64,000 bases of DNA from Allosaccharopolyspora coralli. Its GTDB lineage: Bacteria; Actinomycetota; Actinomycetes; Mycobacteriales; Pseudonocardiaceae. The notes below the pieces were generated by a model that worked only from the letters and a program-made list of their open reading frames with translations, was not told the DNA's origin and did no database searches. The stretch is taken from NCBI RefSeq assembly GCF_009664835.1, contig NZ_CP045929.1, forward strand, positions 1 through 64,000, read 5' to 3'. Shown here piece by piece: positions 41,428 through 50,542 of the stretch; position 1 is the stretch's first letter; each line of letters opens with the position of its first letter. The position numbers were made by a program, and so were the translations under genes.

Positions 41428-42195
41428 TCAGGCCGGGCCGGCGGTGGCGCTCCTGGCCGCGATGAAGCCTTCGAGGCCGTCGAGGACCGCGCGCAGCGCC
41501 ACCTCCATCGCTTCGGTGGCTTCGATGCTGAACGAGTCGTCGTCGAGTGCGGCGAGTTGGGGGTAGTCCCCGGTGCCCATGACGCGTTCCAAGATGGGTA
41601 CCTGTGCGGCCCAGAACTCCTCGTCGCTGATGCCGGTGTCGGCGATGACCTGGTTTTGCAGCACGTAGGTGCGGGCAGTGCCTGTGACGACGTGCTCGAC
41701 GGCCATGAGGATCGAGATCTTGTCGCGGCCGCTGAGTCCGAGGCCGTCGAGCCCTTCGAGTGCGAACTCCATTCCGGCGAGCGCGTTGGGCCCCAGCAGC
41801 GGCCGTGACTGGTTGACCTGCAGCAGCCACGGGTGTTCGAAGAACAACTCCCAGTTTCCGCGCGCGACGAACTCCATGGTGGTGCGCCAGTCCTTGCCGC
41901 GTTGCCGCTCGGCGTCCTCGCCGAGGCGGGCCACCCGATCGAGCATGAGGTCGAGCAGTTCGCCCTTGCCGGGGACGTAGCGGTACAGCGTCATGGTGCC
42001 GACGTCCAGTTCGGTGGCGACCTTGCGCATGGACAGGGCGCTGAGACCGTCGCGGTCGGCGAGGGCGACGGCGGCGTCGACGATCTCGTTCAGCGTGGTG
42101 CCGGGTTTCGGGCCGCGAGTCGCCGGTTCTTTGCCGTCCCAGAGCAGCTCGAGGCTCCGGTTGAGGTCGCCGCTGCCGCTGTGTTCGGACGTCAT
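41428..42195 (-). CDS. TetR-family repressor
   Basis: 255 residues: helix-turn-helix (about 45-85) with GLSALSMRKVATELDVGTMTLYRYV, then a ligand-binding TetR_C-type helical domain. Divergent from the DrrA-like gene across a 160-base spacer with three GTAC-core palindromes, which makes it the likely regulator of the exporter and of itself. Confidence 0.9.
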   Translation of the reverse strand: MTSEHSGSGDLNRSLELLWDGKEPATRGPKPGTTLNEIVDAAVALADRDGLSALSMRKVATELDVGTMTLYRYVPGKGELLDLMLDRVARLGEDAERQRGKDWRTTMEFVARGNWELFFEHPWLLQVNQSRPLLGPNALAGMEFALEGLDGLGLSGRDKISILMAVEHVVTGTARTYVLQNQVIADTGISDEEFWAAQVPILERVMGTGDYPQLAALDDDSFSIEATEAMEVALRAVLDGLEGFIAARSATAGPA

Positions 42196-42267
42196 GGGCT
42201 GGATTCCGTCGTCATGGTGGGGCTGATTCTACGAGTCGGGTCTGCTCGGGACGTCGCACGCAATACC

Positions 42268-42309
42268 GAGTACGTTGTACTCGATACGATGTACGCGGTA
42301 CAGTGTACC
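42268..42309. promoter_or_regulatory. TetR operator array overlapping the drrA promoter
   Basis: Three perfect inverted repeats: GAGTAC-GTT-GTACTC (42268-42282), TGTAC-GCG-GTACA (42290-42302) and GGTACA-G-TGTACC (42297-42309). TTGTAC (42275-42280), 18-base spacer and TACAGT (42299-42304) make a promoter within them. Confidence 0.75.
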
Positions 42310-42355
42310 CAGTGGCCCCCCCGGGGTCACGACGACACGGGGAAGGAGCTGGGGA

Positions 42356-43363
42356 ATGGGGACGGAGTACTCCGTGGTCGCCGAAGGGTTGCGCAAACGC
42401 TACGGCGCCAAACAAGCCCTCGACGGACTGGATCTGACGGTCCGCCGCGGCAGCGTGCAAGGCCTGCTCGGGCCGAACGGCGCGGGCAAGACCACCGCGG
42501 TCCGCATCCTGTCGACGCTGATCCGGATGGACGGCGGACGGGCGACGGTCGGCGGTGCCGACGTGAACGAGGACCCCCGCACGGTGCGCACCCGCATCGG
42601 CCTCACCGGTCAGAGCGCGGCGGTAGACGAGATCCTCACCGCGCGCCAGAACCTGCGCATGTTCGCTCGGCTGTTCCACTTCGACCGGGCCGCGGCCCGG
42701 CGCCGAGCAGACGAGCTGCTCGAACAGTTCAGCCTCACCGAGGCCGCCGACCAGCAGGCGAGCAAGTTCAGCGGTGGTATGCGCCGGCGGCTCGACCTCG
42801 CGTCGAGCATGATCCTCGCTCCCGAGGTGCTGTTCCTGGACGAGCCGACCACCGGCCTCGACCCGCGTGGACGCAGCGAGGTCTGGGACGCCGTGCGGCA
42901 GCTCGCGGACGCCGGGACCACGGTGCTGCTCACCACGCACTACCTCGACGAGGCGGACAAACTCTCCGACCGCATCGCGGTCATCGACCACGGCCGCACG
43001 ATCACCGAAGACACCCCCGACGGGCTCAAGCGCGCCATCGGGGGCGATCGCATCGAGGTCGTCCTGTGCGAACCGGGTGACCTCGATGCGGCGACACAGG
43101 TCGTCTCGCGGGTGGCGGCGAGCGAACCGCAGGTCGACACCGAGGAACTCCGCGTCCACGCACCGGTCTCCGAGCGCGTCGCGGCACTGACCGACGTGGC
43201 TCGGACCCTGCAGGACGCCCGGATCCGCGTCGAGGACATCGGGCTGCGTCGCCCCACCCTGGACGAGGTCTTCCTGCGCTTGACCGGGCGACCCGCCGAG
43301 TCCGAAGAGGACAGCCCTGGCCCGTCTGTCGCCGAGAACGTTCCGGAAGGACTCCGAGCATGA
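42356..43363 (+). CDS. ABC exporter ATPase, DrrA type
   Basis: 335 residues: Walker [11 protein letters not shown]-loop [14 protein letters not shown], signature [12 protein letters not shown], Walker [15 protein letters not shown]-loop [13 protein letters not shown], and a DrrA-type C-terminal regulatory domain. This class powers export of drugs such as daunorubicin. ATG at 42356 has AAGGAG upstream. The permease gene overlaps by 4 bases (ATGA). Confidence 0.95.
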   Translation: MGTEYSVVAEGLRKRYGAKQALDGLDLTVRRGSVQGLLGPNGAGKTTAVRILSTLIRMDGGRATVGGADVNEDPRTVRTRIGLTGQSAAVDEILTARQNLRMFARLFHFDRAAARRRADELLEQFSLTEAADQQASKFSGGMRRRLDLASSMILAPEVLFLDEPTTGLDPRGRSEVWDAVRQLADAGTTVLLTTHYLDEADKLSDRIAVIDHGRTITEDTPDGLKRAIGGDRIEVVLCEPGDLDAATQVVSRVAASEPQVDTEELRVHAPVSERVAALTDVARTLQDARIRVEDIGLRRPTLDEVFLRLTGRPAESEEDSPGPSVAENVPEGLRA

Positions 43364-44190
43364 CCACCACGACCCCGCGCGTCGAGCACGAGGGACCGGC
43401 GCGCCGTGCCTACTGGGCGGTGGCGGACTGCTGGACGATCGTGCAGCGCGACCTGACCCACCTCGTCAAACAACCGTCGCTGATCGCCTGGCAGCTCGGT
43501 TTCCCCATCGTGTCGGTGCTGCTGTTCGTCTACGTCTTCGGTAGTGCGATGGACGTCGGCAACGGCACCGACTACGTCTCCTACGCGATGCCCGGCATGT
43601 TCGCGATGACGATGGCGTTCGGGTTCATGAACACCGCGATGTCGGTGGTCATCGACAAGGAGCGGGGCGTCACCGACCGCTTCCGCTCGATGCCGATGGC
43701 CCCCTCCGCGGTGGTCACCGGGCGAGGTGTCTCCGACGTGCTGCACGCGGCGCTGGACTTGATCGTGCTCGCCGTGATCGCGGTGGCGATCGGATGGCGC
43801 TCCGACGGAGGGTTGCTCGCCACGCTGGCGGCGTTCGGTCTGTTGCTGTGGTTGCGGTTCGCGCTGATCTGGATCGGTGTCTACTTAGGACTAATTACCC
43901 CCAACCAGGAGGCCGCGGGCAACCTGTTCGCCGTGGCGTTCCCGTTCGGCATGGTCTCGAGCGTGTTCACTCCGCCGTCCTTGATGCCGGACTGGCTCGG
44001 CTGGATCGCGATGTGGAACCCGGTCTCGTCGACGGCGAACGCGATCCGCGAGCTGTTCGGCAACCCGGCTCCGCTGGGCGACAGCTGGATCGAACAGAAC
44101 GCGATCCTCATGGCATTGGTGTGGCCGGTGATCATCTCGGCGATCTTCCTGCCGCTGGCCATCCGCAAGTTCCACCAGCTCGGCAACTGA
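43360..44190 (+). CDS. ABC-2 permease, DrrB type
   Basis: 276 residues, six predicted transmembrane segments, ABC-2 membrane domain with [23 protein letters not shown] and the conserved [15 protein letters not shown] near the end. Translationally coupled to the ATPase; together they form an exporter. Confidence 0.95.
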   Translation: MTTTTPRVEHEGPARRAYWAVADCWTIVQRDLTHLVKQPSLIAWQLGFPIVSVLLFVYVFGSAMDVGNGTDYVSYAMPGMFAMTMAFGFMNTAMSVVIDKERGVTDRFRSMPMAPSAVVTGRGVSDVLHAALDLIVLAVIAVAIGWRSDGGLLATLAAFGLLLWLRFALIWIGVYLGLITPNQEAAGNLFAVAFPFGMVSSVFTPPSLMPDWLGWIAMWNPVSSTANAIRELFGNPAPLGDSWIEQNAILMALVWPVIISAIFLPLAIRKFHQLGN

Positions 44191-44201
44191 CGGAGGAGAT
44201 C

Positions 44202-45020
44202 ATGACCATTCTCGTGACAGGAGCGACCGGAACGGTCGGTCGGCAGGTCGTCGCTCAACTGCACGCTGCGGGGCACCCGGTCCGCGCCCTCACACGTGAC
44301 CCGTCGCGCGCCGATCTTCCGGCGGGGGTCGAGGTGGTGCGTGGCGACCTCACCGATCCGGCTTCGCTGACAGGCGTGTTCGACGGGGTGAGCGCGGCGC
44401 ACTTCATCACCTTCGGTGGCGACGAGCAGGCTCCGTTGCGGACCGGCGAGCGCCTCGTCGCGATGGCCGAGCGAGCCGGCGTCGGTTCGGTGACGGTGCT
44501 CGACGGCCCCGACTCGGGACCGTTCGACGCGCTCGTGGAAGCGAGTTCGCTGCGGTGGACGAGGATCGCGCCGGTGGGCTTCATGTCCAACGCCCTGTGG
44601 TGGGCCGACTCGATCCGCGACGAAGGCCTCGTGCGGGAGCCGTTCGCGGGTAATCCGGGGACCGTCGTGCACGAAGCCGACATCGCGGCTGTGGTGGTGC
44701 AAGCACTCACCACGGACAAGCACGGTGGGCAGCTGTACACCGTCACCGGCCCGGAAGCGATCACGGTGTTCGAGCAGGTGGCTGTCCTGTCGGCGGCGAT
44801 CGGACGCGAGCTGCAGGTCGTCGATCTCGACGCGGAGCAGGCCGAGGCGATGTATCGAGCGTGGGGCTTCGACGACGAGACCGTGGAGGTGTTCCTCGGC
44901 TTCGGCACGAACCCTCCTGAGGCGTCCGTCGTTCCCCAGCCGACGGTCGAACAGGTCACCGGACGACCCGCCCGCACGTTCCGCGAATGGGCGACGGAGA
45001 ACGCTTCGGCGTTCGGGTGA
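44202..45020 (+). CDS. NmrA-like NAD(P)-binding protein
   Basis: 272-residue atypical short-chain dehydrogenase fold: GATGTVGRQVVAQL nucleotide motif at the N-terminus and VVRGDLTD after the fourth strand. Lacks an obvious YxxxK catalytic pair, as in NmrA regulators and some NAD(P)-sensing or quinone-reducing proteins. GGAGGAG precedes ATG 44202; 11 bases after drrB, so the same operon. Confidence 0.9.
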   Translation: MTILVTGATGTVGRQVVAQLHAAGHPVRALTRDPSRADLPAGVEVVRGDLTDPASLTGVFDGVSAAHFITFGGDEQAPLRTGERLVAMAERAGVGSVTVLDGPDSGPFDALVEASSLRWTRIAPVGFMSNALWWADSIRDEGLVREPFAGNPGTVVHEADIAAVVVQALTTDKHGGQLYTVTGPEAITVFEQVAVLSAAIGRELQVVDLDAEQAEAMYRAWGFDDETVEVFLGFGTNPPEASVVPQPTVEQVTGRPARTFREWATENASAFG

Positions 45021-45435
45021 CCGCGCGGAGCACGTGCGATCGAGGACCAGGGCCTTCTTGGCAACACCCGGGGTCGCGCCTTCGGGTCGAGTGACAACAA
45101 CGACCGGAACCGTCGAACGGCAACTCGTCACCGCCGAACCACCCGCGGCGCCGACCCGGTCGGGTGGGGACAACTCCGCCCCCTGTGGATGGCGGGGTGG
45201 CAAATTCGCGCGAATTTGCCACCCCGCGGTGCGGGACGGGCCGGGGCTGGGGGAGGCAGGGCGGATCGAGCCTCGTCGGCCGTGTCCGAGATCACTCCTT
45301 CGGAGTAATCTCGGGCGTTGTCGCAATCGGGCGAAGCTGCGGTGCCGAATCCGCCACGTCAAGCCGCACCAGGTCTTCGTGTCCCCGCCCACCGCGCAGG
45401 CCCGGTGTGCCAGCCACATCCCCTGGAGGGTCTGC
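45021..45435. other. Intergenic region with two inverted repeats
   Basis: No gene. A perfect 36-base palindrome at 45192-45227 (18-base arms beginning GCGGGGTGGCAAATTCGC) and a 13-bp hairpin with one mismatch at 45286-45314 (CCGAGAT.../...ATCTCGG). Either could terminate the preceding operon; the palindrome is unusually long. Confidence 0.65.
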
Positions 45436-46404
45436 ATGTTCGGCAAGCAGTACATCGCGGGAATGATCAACCGCAGCGCGGAGAACGAGACCGACCGGCG
45501 TCGCTTTCTGCGGTCCGCCGGGATCGGCGGTCTCGGTGTCGTCGGTGCGAGCGCGTTGTCCTCGAGCGTTCTCGCGGGCGCCGCCTCGGCGCAGGAACAG
45601 CCCAGCGACGCGGCGGTGCTCAACTTCGCGCTGAACCTCGAGTACCTCGAAGGCCAGTTCTACTCGTTCGCCGTCAACGGTGCGCCGCTGCCGGATTCGC
45701 TGACCGGCGGCCACGGCGAGCGCGGCCCGGTCACCGGCGGCAGGCAGGTGAAGTTCCGCAGCAAGAAGGTCAAGCAGTACGCCGAGGAGATCGCCGCCGA
45801 CGAGCGTGCGCACGTCGAGTTCCTGCGTAGTGCGTTGGGTTCGGCCGCTGTGGGTCAGCCCCCGATCGACCTGCAGAACAGCTTCACCGCGGCGGCGCAG
45901 GCGGCCGGTCTGGTCGAGGAGGGGGAACCCTTCGACGCGTTCGCCAACGAGGAAAACTTCCTGCTCGCGGCGTTCCTGTTCGAAGACGTCGGTGTCACCG
46001 CCTACAAGGGCGCGGCGCCGTTGATCACCAACGCGACGTATCTGGAAGCCGCGGCGGGCATTCTCGCCGCCGAGGCCTACCACGCGGCCAACATTCGCAC
46101 GGTCATGACCGAGATGGACACCGGCCTGCTCGGCACGGGCCTGCTCAGTCCGAACTACGCCGACGCGACCGCGAAGCTCTCCGACGCGCGGGACAGCCTC
46201 GACGGTGCGGACGATCTGGACCAGGGCATCGAGACCGACGGACGGGCGAACATCGTGCCCACCGACGAGTTCGGCGTGACCTACAGCCGTAGCGCCGGCC
46301 AGGTGCTCAACGTCGTGTACCTGACCAACGAGGCCGCGGACTCCGGCGGGTTCTTCCCGCGCGGAGTCAACGGCGACATCACCATGAGCGAGGACAACAC
46401 CTGA
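45436..46404 (+). CDS. Tat-exported ferritin-like domain protein
   Basis: 322 residues. A twin-arginine signal (DRRRFLRSAG, hydrophobic stretch, cleavage after AGAASA) is followed by a ferritin-like four-helix domain with carboxylate/His helices LNLEYLEGQFYSF, EIAADERAHVEFLRSAL, ANEENFLLAAFLFEDVG and AAEAYHAANIR. This type is called DUF4439/Ferritin_2-like; di-metal oxidase or stress roles are proposed for relatives. Folded export with a metal site fits the Tat route. ATG 45436 has TGGAGGG upstream. Confidence 0.9.
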   Translation: MFGKQYIAGMINRSAENETDRRRFLRSAGIGGLGVVGASALSSSVLAGAASAQEQPSDAAVLNFALNLEYLEGQFYSFAVNGAPLPDSLTGGHGERGPVTGGRQVKFRSKKVKQYAEEIAADERAHVEFLRSALGSAAVGQPPIDLQNSFTAAAQAAGLVEEGEPFDAFANEENFLLAAFLFEDVGVTAYKGAAPLITNATYLEAAAGILAAEAYHAANIRTVMTEMDTGLLGTGLLSPNYADATAKLSDARDSLDGADDLDQGIETDGRANIVPTDEFGVTYSRSAGQVLNVVYLTNEAADSGGFFPRGVNGDITMSEDNT

Positions 46405-46417
46405 TCGTTCGTCGGCC

Positions 46418-46446
46418 GGGGTGGCACGGGCGCATCGTGCCACCCC
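46418..46446. terminator. Hairpin terminator after the ferritin-like gene
   Basis: 11-bp perfect stem, GGGGTGGCACG (46418-46428) with its complement (46436-46446), 7-base loop. Confidence 0.75.
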
Positions 46447-46564
46447 GATCGACCCGGCGCGGCGGTCTTCGGGTGAGCGGAAACGTGGGTGTCGTGGGGT
46501 GATCACCGAAGCGCACGGTGGAGCGGGGTTTGCCCGTCGTCCGCTGCTGCCCGAAAGTGAGCCC

Positions 46565-47899
46565 ATGCCCTCTGAGCTGTTCGATCCGCTGTTCACCTCC
46601 GAGTCCGTCGCCGCCGAGCTGGACGACCGGGCGTGGGTGCAGGCGATGCTCGACGTCGAGGCCGCGCTCGCGGAAGCACTCGCCGAGGCGGGGCTCGTCC
46701 GGGCCGAGCACGCGCACGTCGTCGTCGAGCACTGTCGAGCGGACCTGTTCGACATCGCCTCGATCGGCAGGCGGGCGGCGAGTTCCGGAAGCCCCGCGAT
46801 TCCGCTCGTCCGCGACCTCACGGCTCTGGTTCCCGAGGACGCGGCCCGCTCCGTCCATTTCGGAGCCACCAGCCAGGACGTCGTGGACACCGCCGGGGTG
46901 CTGGTTCGTCGTCGCGCGCTGGGGCCGATCCTCGACGACGCACGGTCTGTCGCCGATGCGTGCGCGCGGCTGGCCGGCGACTACCGTGAGGCCGTCCTGC
47001 CGGGCAGGTCGTTCGGTCAGCACGGCCCGCCGACCACGTTCGGCTGCGTGGCAGCCGGCTGGATGCACGGCGTCGACACCGCACTGCAGCAACTGACCAC
47101 AATGGATCATCCGCTCCAGTTCGGTGGTGCGGTCGGCACGCTCGCCCCGCTCGGCGACGCGGGGATCGAGGTTCGCACGGCGCTCGCCCGTCGCCTCGAA
47201 CTTGCCGATCCCGCCGTGCCGTGGCACACGCTGCGAGGTGACAGCGTCGCGTTCGGCGGTGCGCTCGCCCGGGTCCTCGGCGCGCTCGGCAAGATCGCCC
47301 GCGACGTGGTCACTCTCGGCCGTACCGAGATCGCCGAGGTGGCCGAACCATCCGCGCCCGGTCGCGGCACGTCGTCGACGATGCCGCACAAGCGGAATCC
47401 GGTCGGCTCGGTGCTCACCTCGGCCGCCGCGCATCGTGCCCCGGGGCTCGTCTCGAGCCTGTACGCGGGAATGCTCGCCGAGGATGCGCGGCCGGCGGGA
47501 CCGTGGCACGCGGAGTGGGAGACGCTGCGGGAACTGCTGCGGCTCACCGGCGGCGCCGCCGCGGCGATGCGCGAGGTCTGCGGCGGACTGAATGTCCACC
47601 CCGACCGAATGCGTTCCGATGTGGACAGTACGCACGGGCTGGTGATGGCCGAGAGCGTCGTCGCAGCGCTCACCCCGCACTTCGGCAGGCTCCCCGCTCA
47701 CGACCGCGTGGAACACGCTTGCGCCGAGGCCGTCGAGCAAGGCCGCCACCTGCGCGAGGTCCTCCTCGACGACACCGACGTGACGGGTGCGCTCGGCACC
47801 GACGGTGTCGACGCGGCGTTGGACCCCGCGTCGTTCCTCGGCTCCGCGGGAGCGTTCGTGGATCGCGCGCTCGCCGAACACCGGTCTTGCACATCGTGA
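46565..47899 (+). CDS. pcaB: 3-carboxy-cis,cis-muconate cycloisomerase
   Basis: Fumarase/aspartase-superfamily enzyme of the protocatechuate branch of the beta-ketoadipate pathway, closing 3-carboxymuconate to the lactone. 444 residues; superfamily signature GTSSTMPHKRNP at 268-279, FGATSQDVVDTA and GQHGPPTTFG. No other pca genes lie in the window apart from an IclR regulator next to it, so the pathway is elsewhere or partial. ATG at 46565 follows CCGAAAGTGAGCC, a weak ribosome site. Confidence 0.9.
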   Translation: MPSELFDPLFTSESVAAELDDRAWVQAMLDVEAALAEALAEAGLVRAEHAHVVVEHCRADLFDIASIGRRAASSGSPAIPLVRDLTALVPEDAARSVHFGATSQDVVDTAGVLVRRRALGPILDDARSVADACARLAGDYREAVLPGRSFGQHGPPTTFGCVAAGWMHGVDTALQQLTTMDHPLQFGGAVGTLAPLGDAGIEVRTALARRLELADPAVPWHTLRGDSVAFGGALARVLGALGKIARDVVTLGRTEIAEVAEPSAPGRGTSSTMPHKRNPVGSVLTSAAAHRAPGLVSSLYAGMLAEDARPAGPWHAEWETLRELLRLTGGAAAAMREVCGGLNVHPDRMRSDVDSTHGLVMAESVVAALTPHFGRLPAHDRVEHACAEAVEQGRHLREVLLDDTDVTGALGTDGVDAALDPASFLGSAGAFVDRALAEHRSCTS

Positions 47900-47983
47900 G
47901 ATCCGCGTCCGGCTCTTGGAACTCGGATCGGACTGTGCTGGGCTGGGGGAGGGCGCGCGAGCGCTCGCGGCGAAAGGGGTGAC

Positions 47984-48763
47984 ATGGCGGGCAACAGCCG
48001 GGATCCCGGCCGGTCGGTGACGGCGCGCGCCCTGGGAGTGCTCACCGCGTTCGACATCGGTCACACCAGGCTGACGCTCACCGAGATCGCCCGCAGATCC
48101 GAGATCCCGCTGGCCACCGCGCACCGGCTGGTCGGCGAGCTCGTCCAGTGGGGCGCGCTGAATCGCGAGGGCGACGGGCGCTACGCCGTCGGGCTGCGGC
48201 TGTGGGAGATCGGCCTGCTCGCCCCGGTGCACGCGGAACTGCGCCGCACGGCGCTGCCGTACATGCAGGAGCTCTACGAGACGACCGGCGAGAACGTGCA
48301 CCTGGCGGTGCGCGACGGCCTCGAAGCGGTCTACGTCGAAAAGCTCACCGGCCGCCGCTCGGCGCCGATCATCTCGCGCAGTGGGGGGAGGCTTCCGCTG
48401 CATTCGACCGGTGTCGGCAAGGTGCTGCTGGCGCACGCGCCTGCGCCGCTGGTGCACGAGTACTGCGAGCAGGCGCTGCTCCGCCACACGCCGTACACGA
48501 TCGTCGAGCCCGGGCGGCTCGGGCGGGAACTCCAGGCCATCCGGCAGCGCGGGTTCGCGCAGACTTCGGAGGAGATGACGCTCGGGAACTGCTCGGTCGC
48601 CGTCCCCATCCGGGACGCTGACGGCGGTGTGGTCGCTTCACTCGGACTGGTGGTGCACAGTGTGCGTGCCGAACTGCCGAAGCTGGCCCGTCCGCTACTT
48701 CCCGCCGCCGAGGCGATCCAGCAGCGGATGCGCGAGCACGAACACGCCGACTCGAGCGACTGA
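47984..48763 (+). CDS. IclR-family regulator (PcaR-like)
   Basis: 259 residues: HTH about 10-70 (LTLTEIARRSEIPLATAHRLVGEL) and effector domain with ISRSGGRLPLHSTGVGKVLLA and EMTLGNCSVAVPI. It is close to the IclR at 23.5 kb (same HTH wording LATAHRLVGELVQWG versus LTTTHRLVGELTQWG). Gene pairing with pcaB suggests control of aromatic catabolism; effector unknown. GGGGTGAC near the ATG. Confidence 0.9.
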   Translation: MAGNSRDPGRSVTARALGVLTAFDIGHTRLTLTEIARRSEIPLATAHRLVGELVQWGALNREGDGRYAVGLRLWEIGLLAPVHAELRRTALPYMQELYETTGENVHLAVRDGLEAVYVEKLTGRRSAPIISRSGGRLPLHSTGVGKVLLAHAPAPLVHEYCEQALLRHTPYTIVEPGRLGRELQAIRQRGFAQTSEEMTLGNCSVAVPIRDADGGVVASLGLVVHSVRAELPKLARPLLPAAEAIQQRMREHEHADSSD

Positions 48764-48780
48764 GAGTGCAGTGGGGAACT

Positions 48781-48899
48781 GGCGTTACCGGGCCACCCGC
48801 CCACGTTCCACGATGCCCTCTGACTGGTCGCGCGGAGTGCGCTGCTGCACGCTGTCGACGATCCCGCAGTCGCTGACCAGCATTGATCATGGTTGAGCC
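48781..48899 (-). repeat. Structured intergenic repeat, copy C (shorter)
   Basis: Minus strand shares CTGCGGGATCGTCGAC with copy A (48854-48869) and a GGGTGGCCCGG block with B. CTGGTC/GACCAG arms (48824-48829, 48875-48880) enclose the core. The rest of 48764-49119 shows no gene. Confidence 0.45.
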
Positions 48900-49119
48900 T
48901 GCTCTCACCCGAACGGCAGCACAGCGGCGCTGAACTTCCCGAACCGCTCGTCGACCGGTCACCGACCGCTCGACGCCGCCGGTCGTACTGCCCGCCGCCG
49001 AACGGCGAGGAATCCCCGCAAAGCTGTTTTAGTCAGGGGACCGGCAGCACCGCTGGGGACAGCGAGCGCCGACGACGAGCGCCGACGCGGCGAGATCCAG
49101 ACGAGGGAGGCGGACGACC

Positions 49120-49758
49120 GTGACCGGAATGCCCGGACGTGCCACGATCGACAACGAGATCCGGGTGTGTTCCACACGCCTGTCCTCGACCTTCCCGCTG
49201 CCCACGTCCGTGGGTGACCTCGCCGAGCTCTCCGCGCGGGCGCTCGACTGGCCGGGCACGGTCCTGCCCCCGCTCAAGCTGCTCGGGCGCCGCATCGTCG
49301 GCGTCGCCGAACTCCAGCCGGAGGCGCACGCCGAACGGTTGTGCCTCGGCAGCACGCCGGTGCTCGACCGGGCCGAGATCTCCACCTGGGTGTGGCCCGA
49401 GATGGAGGGCCGGGTGCCGCCGCCCGCCGCGCAGCTCACCGGCGTCCTCGCGCCGTCGCGGCACTGGCGCACCGCACTGACGGCCGCGGTGCCCTTCGCG
49501 CGGTTCACCAACGCCGCGATCGTCGTCCCCAAGGCCGTCACCGACGGCGAGGACTTCGTGTCCAGCTGCCTGATCCGCGCCCGCCAGTTCGGAGTCGCGG
49601 TGCTCAGCGCGGACAACGACGACGTGCGGGTGGAACTGGCGGGGCGGTCCTTCGAGGACGCACCAGCCGCCGAGCACACCGCCGTGTCCCGCTGGGTCAA
49701 CGAGGTCGTCTACGACCAGTTGCTGACCGCCGAGGCGCCCGCCCCGAGTCGCAGCTGA
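49120..49758 (+). CDS. Conserved hypothetical protein
   Basis: 212 residues, no recognised domain. It has mixed alpha/beta composition, no signal peptide or membrane helix. Features: STRLSSTFPLPTSVGDLAELSARAL near the start, PSRHWRTALTAAVPFARFTNAAIVVP in the middle, ISTWVWPEMEGRV. GGGAGGCGG precedes the GTG at 49120. The only nearby same-strand gene is the NAD(P)-binding protein 38 bases on. Function unknown. Confidence 0.7.
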   Translation: MTGMPGRATIDNEIRVCSTRLSSTFPLPTSVGDLAELSARALDWPGTVLPPLKLLGRRIVGVAELQPEAHAERLCLGSTPVLDRAEISTWVWPEMEGRVPPPAAQLTGVLAPSRHWRTALTAAVPFARFTNAAIVVPKAVTDGEDFVSSCLIRARQFGVAVLSADNDDVRVELAGRSFEDAPAAEHTAVSRWVNEVVYDQLLTAEAPAPSRS

Positions 49759-49796
49759 TCCGAGCGCGCGGGCGGCCGCGTGCCTAGGGTGGGGGC

Positions 49797-50456
49797 ATGC
49801 GCGTTGTGCTGGCAGGAGGACACGGACAGATCGCCCGCCACCTGGGCAGGCTCCTCGCCGAGCGATCGGAGACCGTGCTCGGGTTGATCCGCCACTCCGA
49901 GCACGCCGACGACTTGCGTGCCGACGGTGTCCAGCCGGTGGTCGCCGATCTGGAGAGCCTCGACGCGGACGGGCTCGCCGAGCACCTCGACGGCGCGGAC
50001 GTGGCCGTGTTCGCGGCGGGCGCAGGACCCGGCAGCGGGGTGGAGCGCAAAGACAGTGTGGACCGCGCCGGATCGGTGTTGCTGGCCGACGCCGCCGAGC
50101 GCGCGGATGTGCCACGCTTCCTGCAGATCAGCTCGATGGGCGCAGGCAAACCACAGAACCCGCCGGATGTCGGTGAGGTGTTCGGCGCCTACCTCGACGC
50201 CAAGCGTGCCGCTGAGCAGGACCTGCGGCGTCGTGGGTTGGGCTGGACGATCGTGCGGCCCGGCAGGCTCACCGACGACGCGCCGACGGGCAAGGTCACC
50301 CTCGGGGTGAACGTCGAGCGCGACGATGTCACCCGCGCCGACGTGGCCGCCGTCTGCGTGGCCTTGTTGGACACTCCGGCCTCGGCCCGCCGCGCTGTCG
50401 AACTCGTCAACGGCCCCACGCCCATCGCCGAAGCCGTCCGGCAGAGCCTCGCGTAA
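49797..50456 (+). CDS. NAD(P)-binding atypical SDR protein
   Basis: 219 residues with GGHGQIARHLGRLL nucleotide motif, DLESLDADGLAEHLDGADVAVFAAG, ISSMGAG and WTIVRPGRLTDD, the pattern of NAD(P)H-binding SDRs of the YwnB/BLVRB-like group. No classical catalytic Tyr-Lys pair is obvious except YLDAKRAAE (Y..K). AGGGTGGGGGC before the ATG. Confidence 0.9.
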   Translation: MRVVLAGGHGQIARHLGRLLAERSETVLGLIRHSEHADDLRADGVQPVVADLESLDADGLAEHLDGADVAVFAAGAGPGSGVERKDSVDRAGSVLLADAAERADVPRFLQISSMGAGKPQNPPDVGEVFGAYLDAKRAAEQDLRRRGLGWTIVRPGRLTDDAPTGKVTLGVNVERDDVTRADVAAVCVALLDTPASARRAVELVNGPTPIAEAVRQSLA

Positions 50457-50473
50457 GCGGCCGCGCGGATTGA

Positions 50474-50501
50474 GCCTGTGATCAGGCACGGCGCGCCGTG
50501 C
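50474..50501. terminator. Overlapping hairpins between convergent SDR and FAD oxidase genes
   Basis: GCCTG-TGAT-CAGGC (50474-50487) and the 16-base palindrome GCACGGCGCGCCGTGC (50486-50501), which share two bases and are adjacent. The segment 50501-50522 matches part of repeat copy A (24704-24725) at 20 of 22 bases. Confidence 0.55.
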
Positions 50502-50542
50502 GCCACGGAACCACCAGCGCAGATCACCCCCCGGGCACAGTT

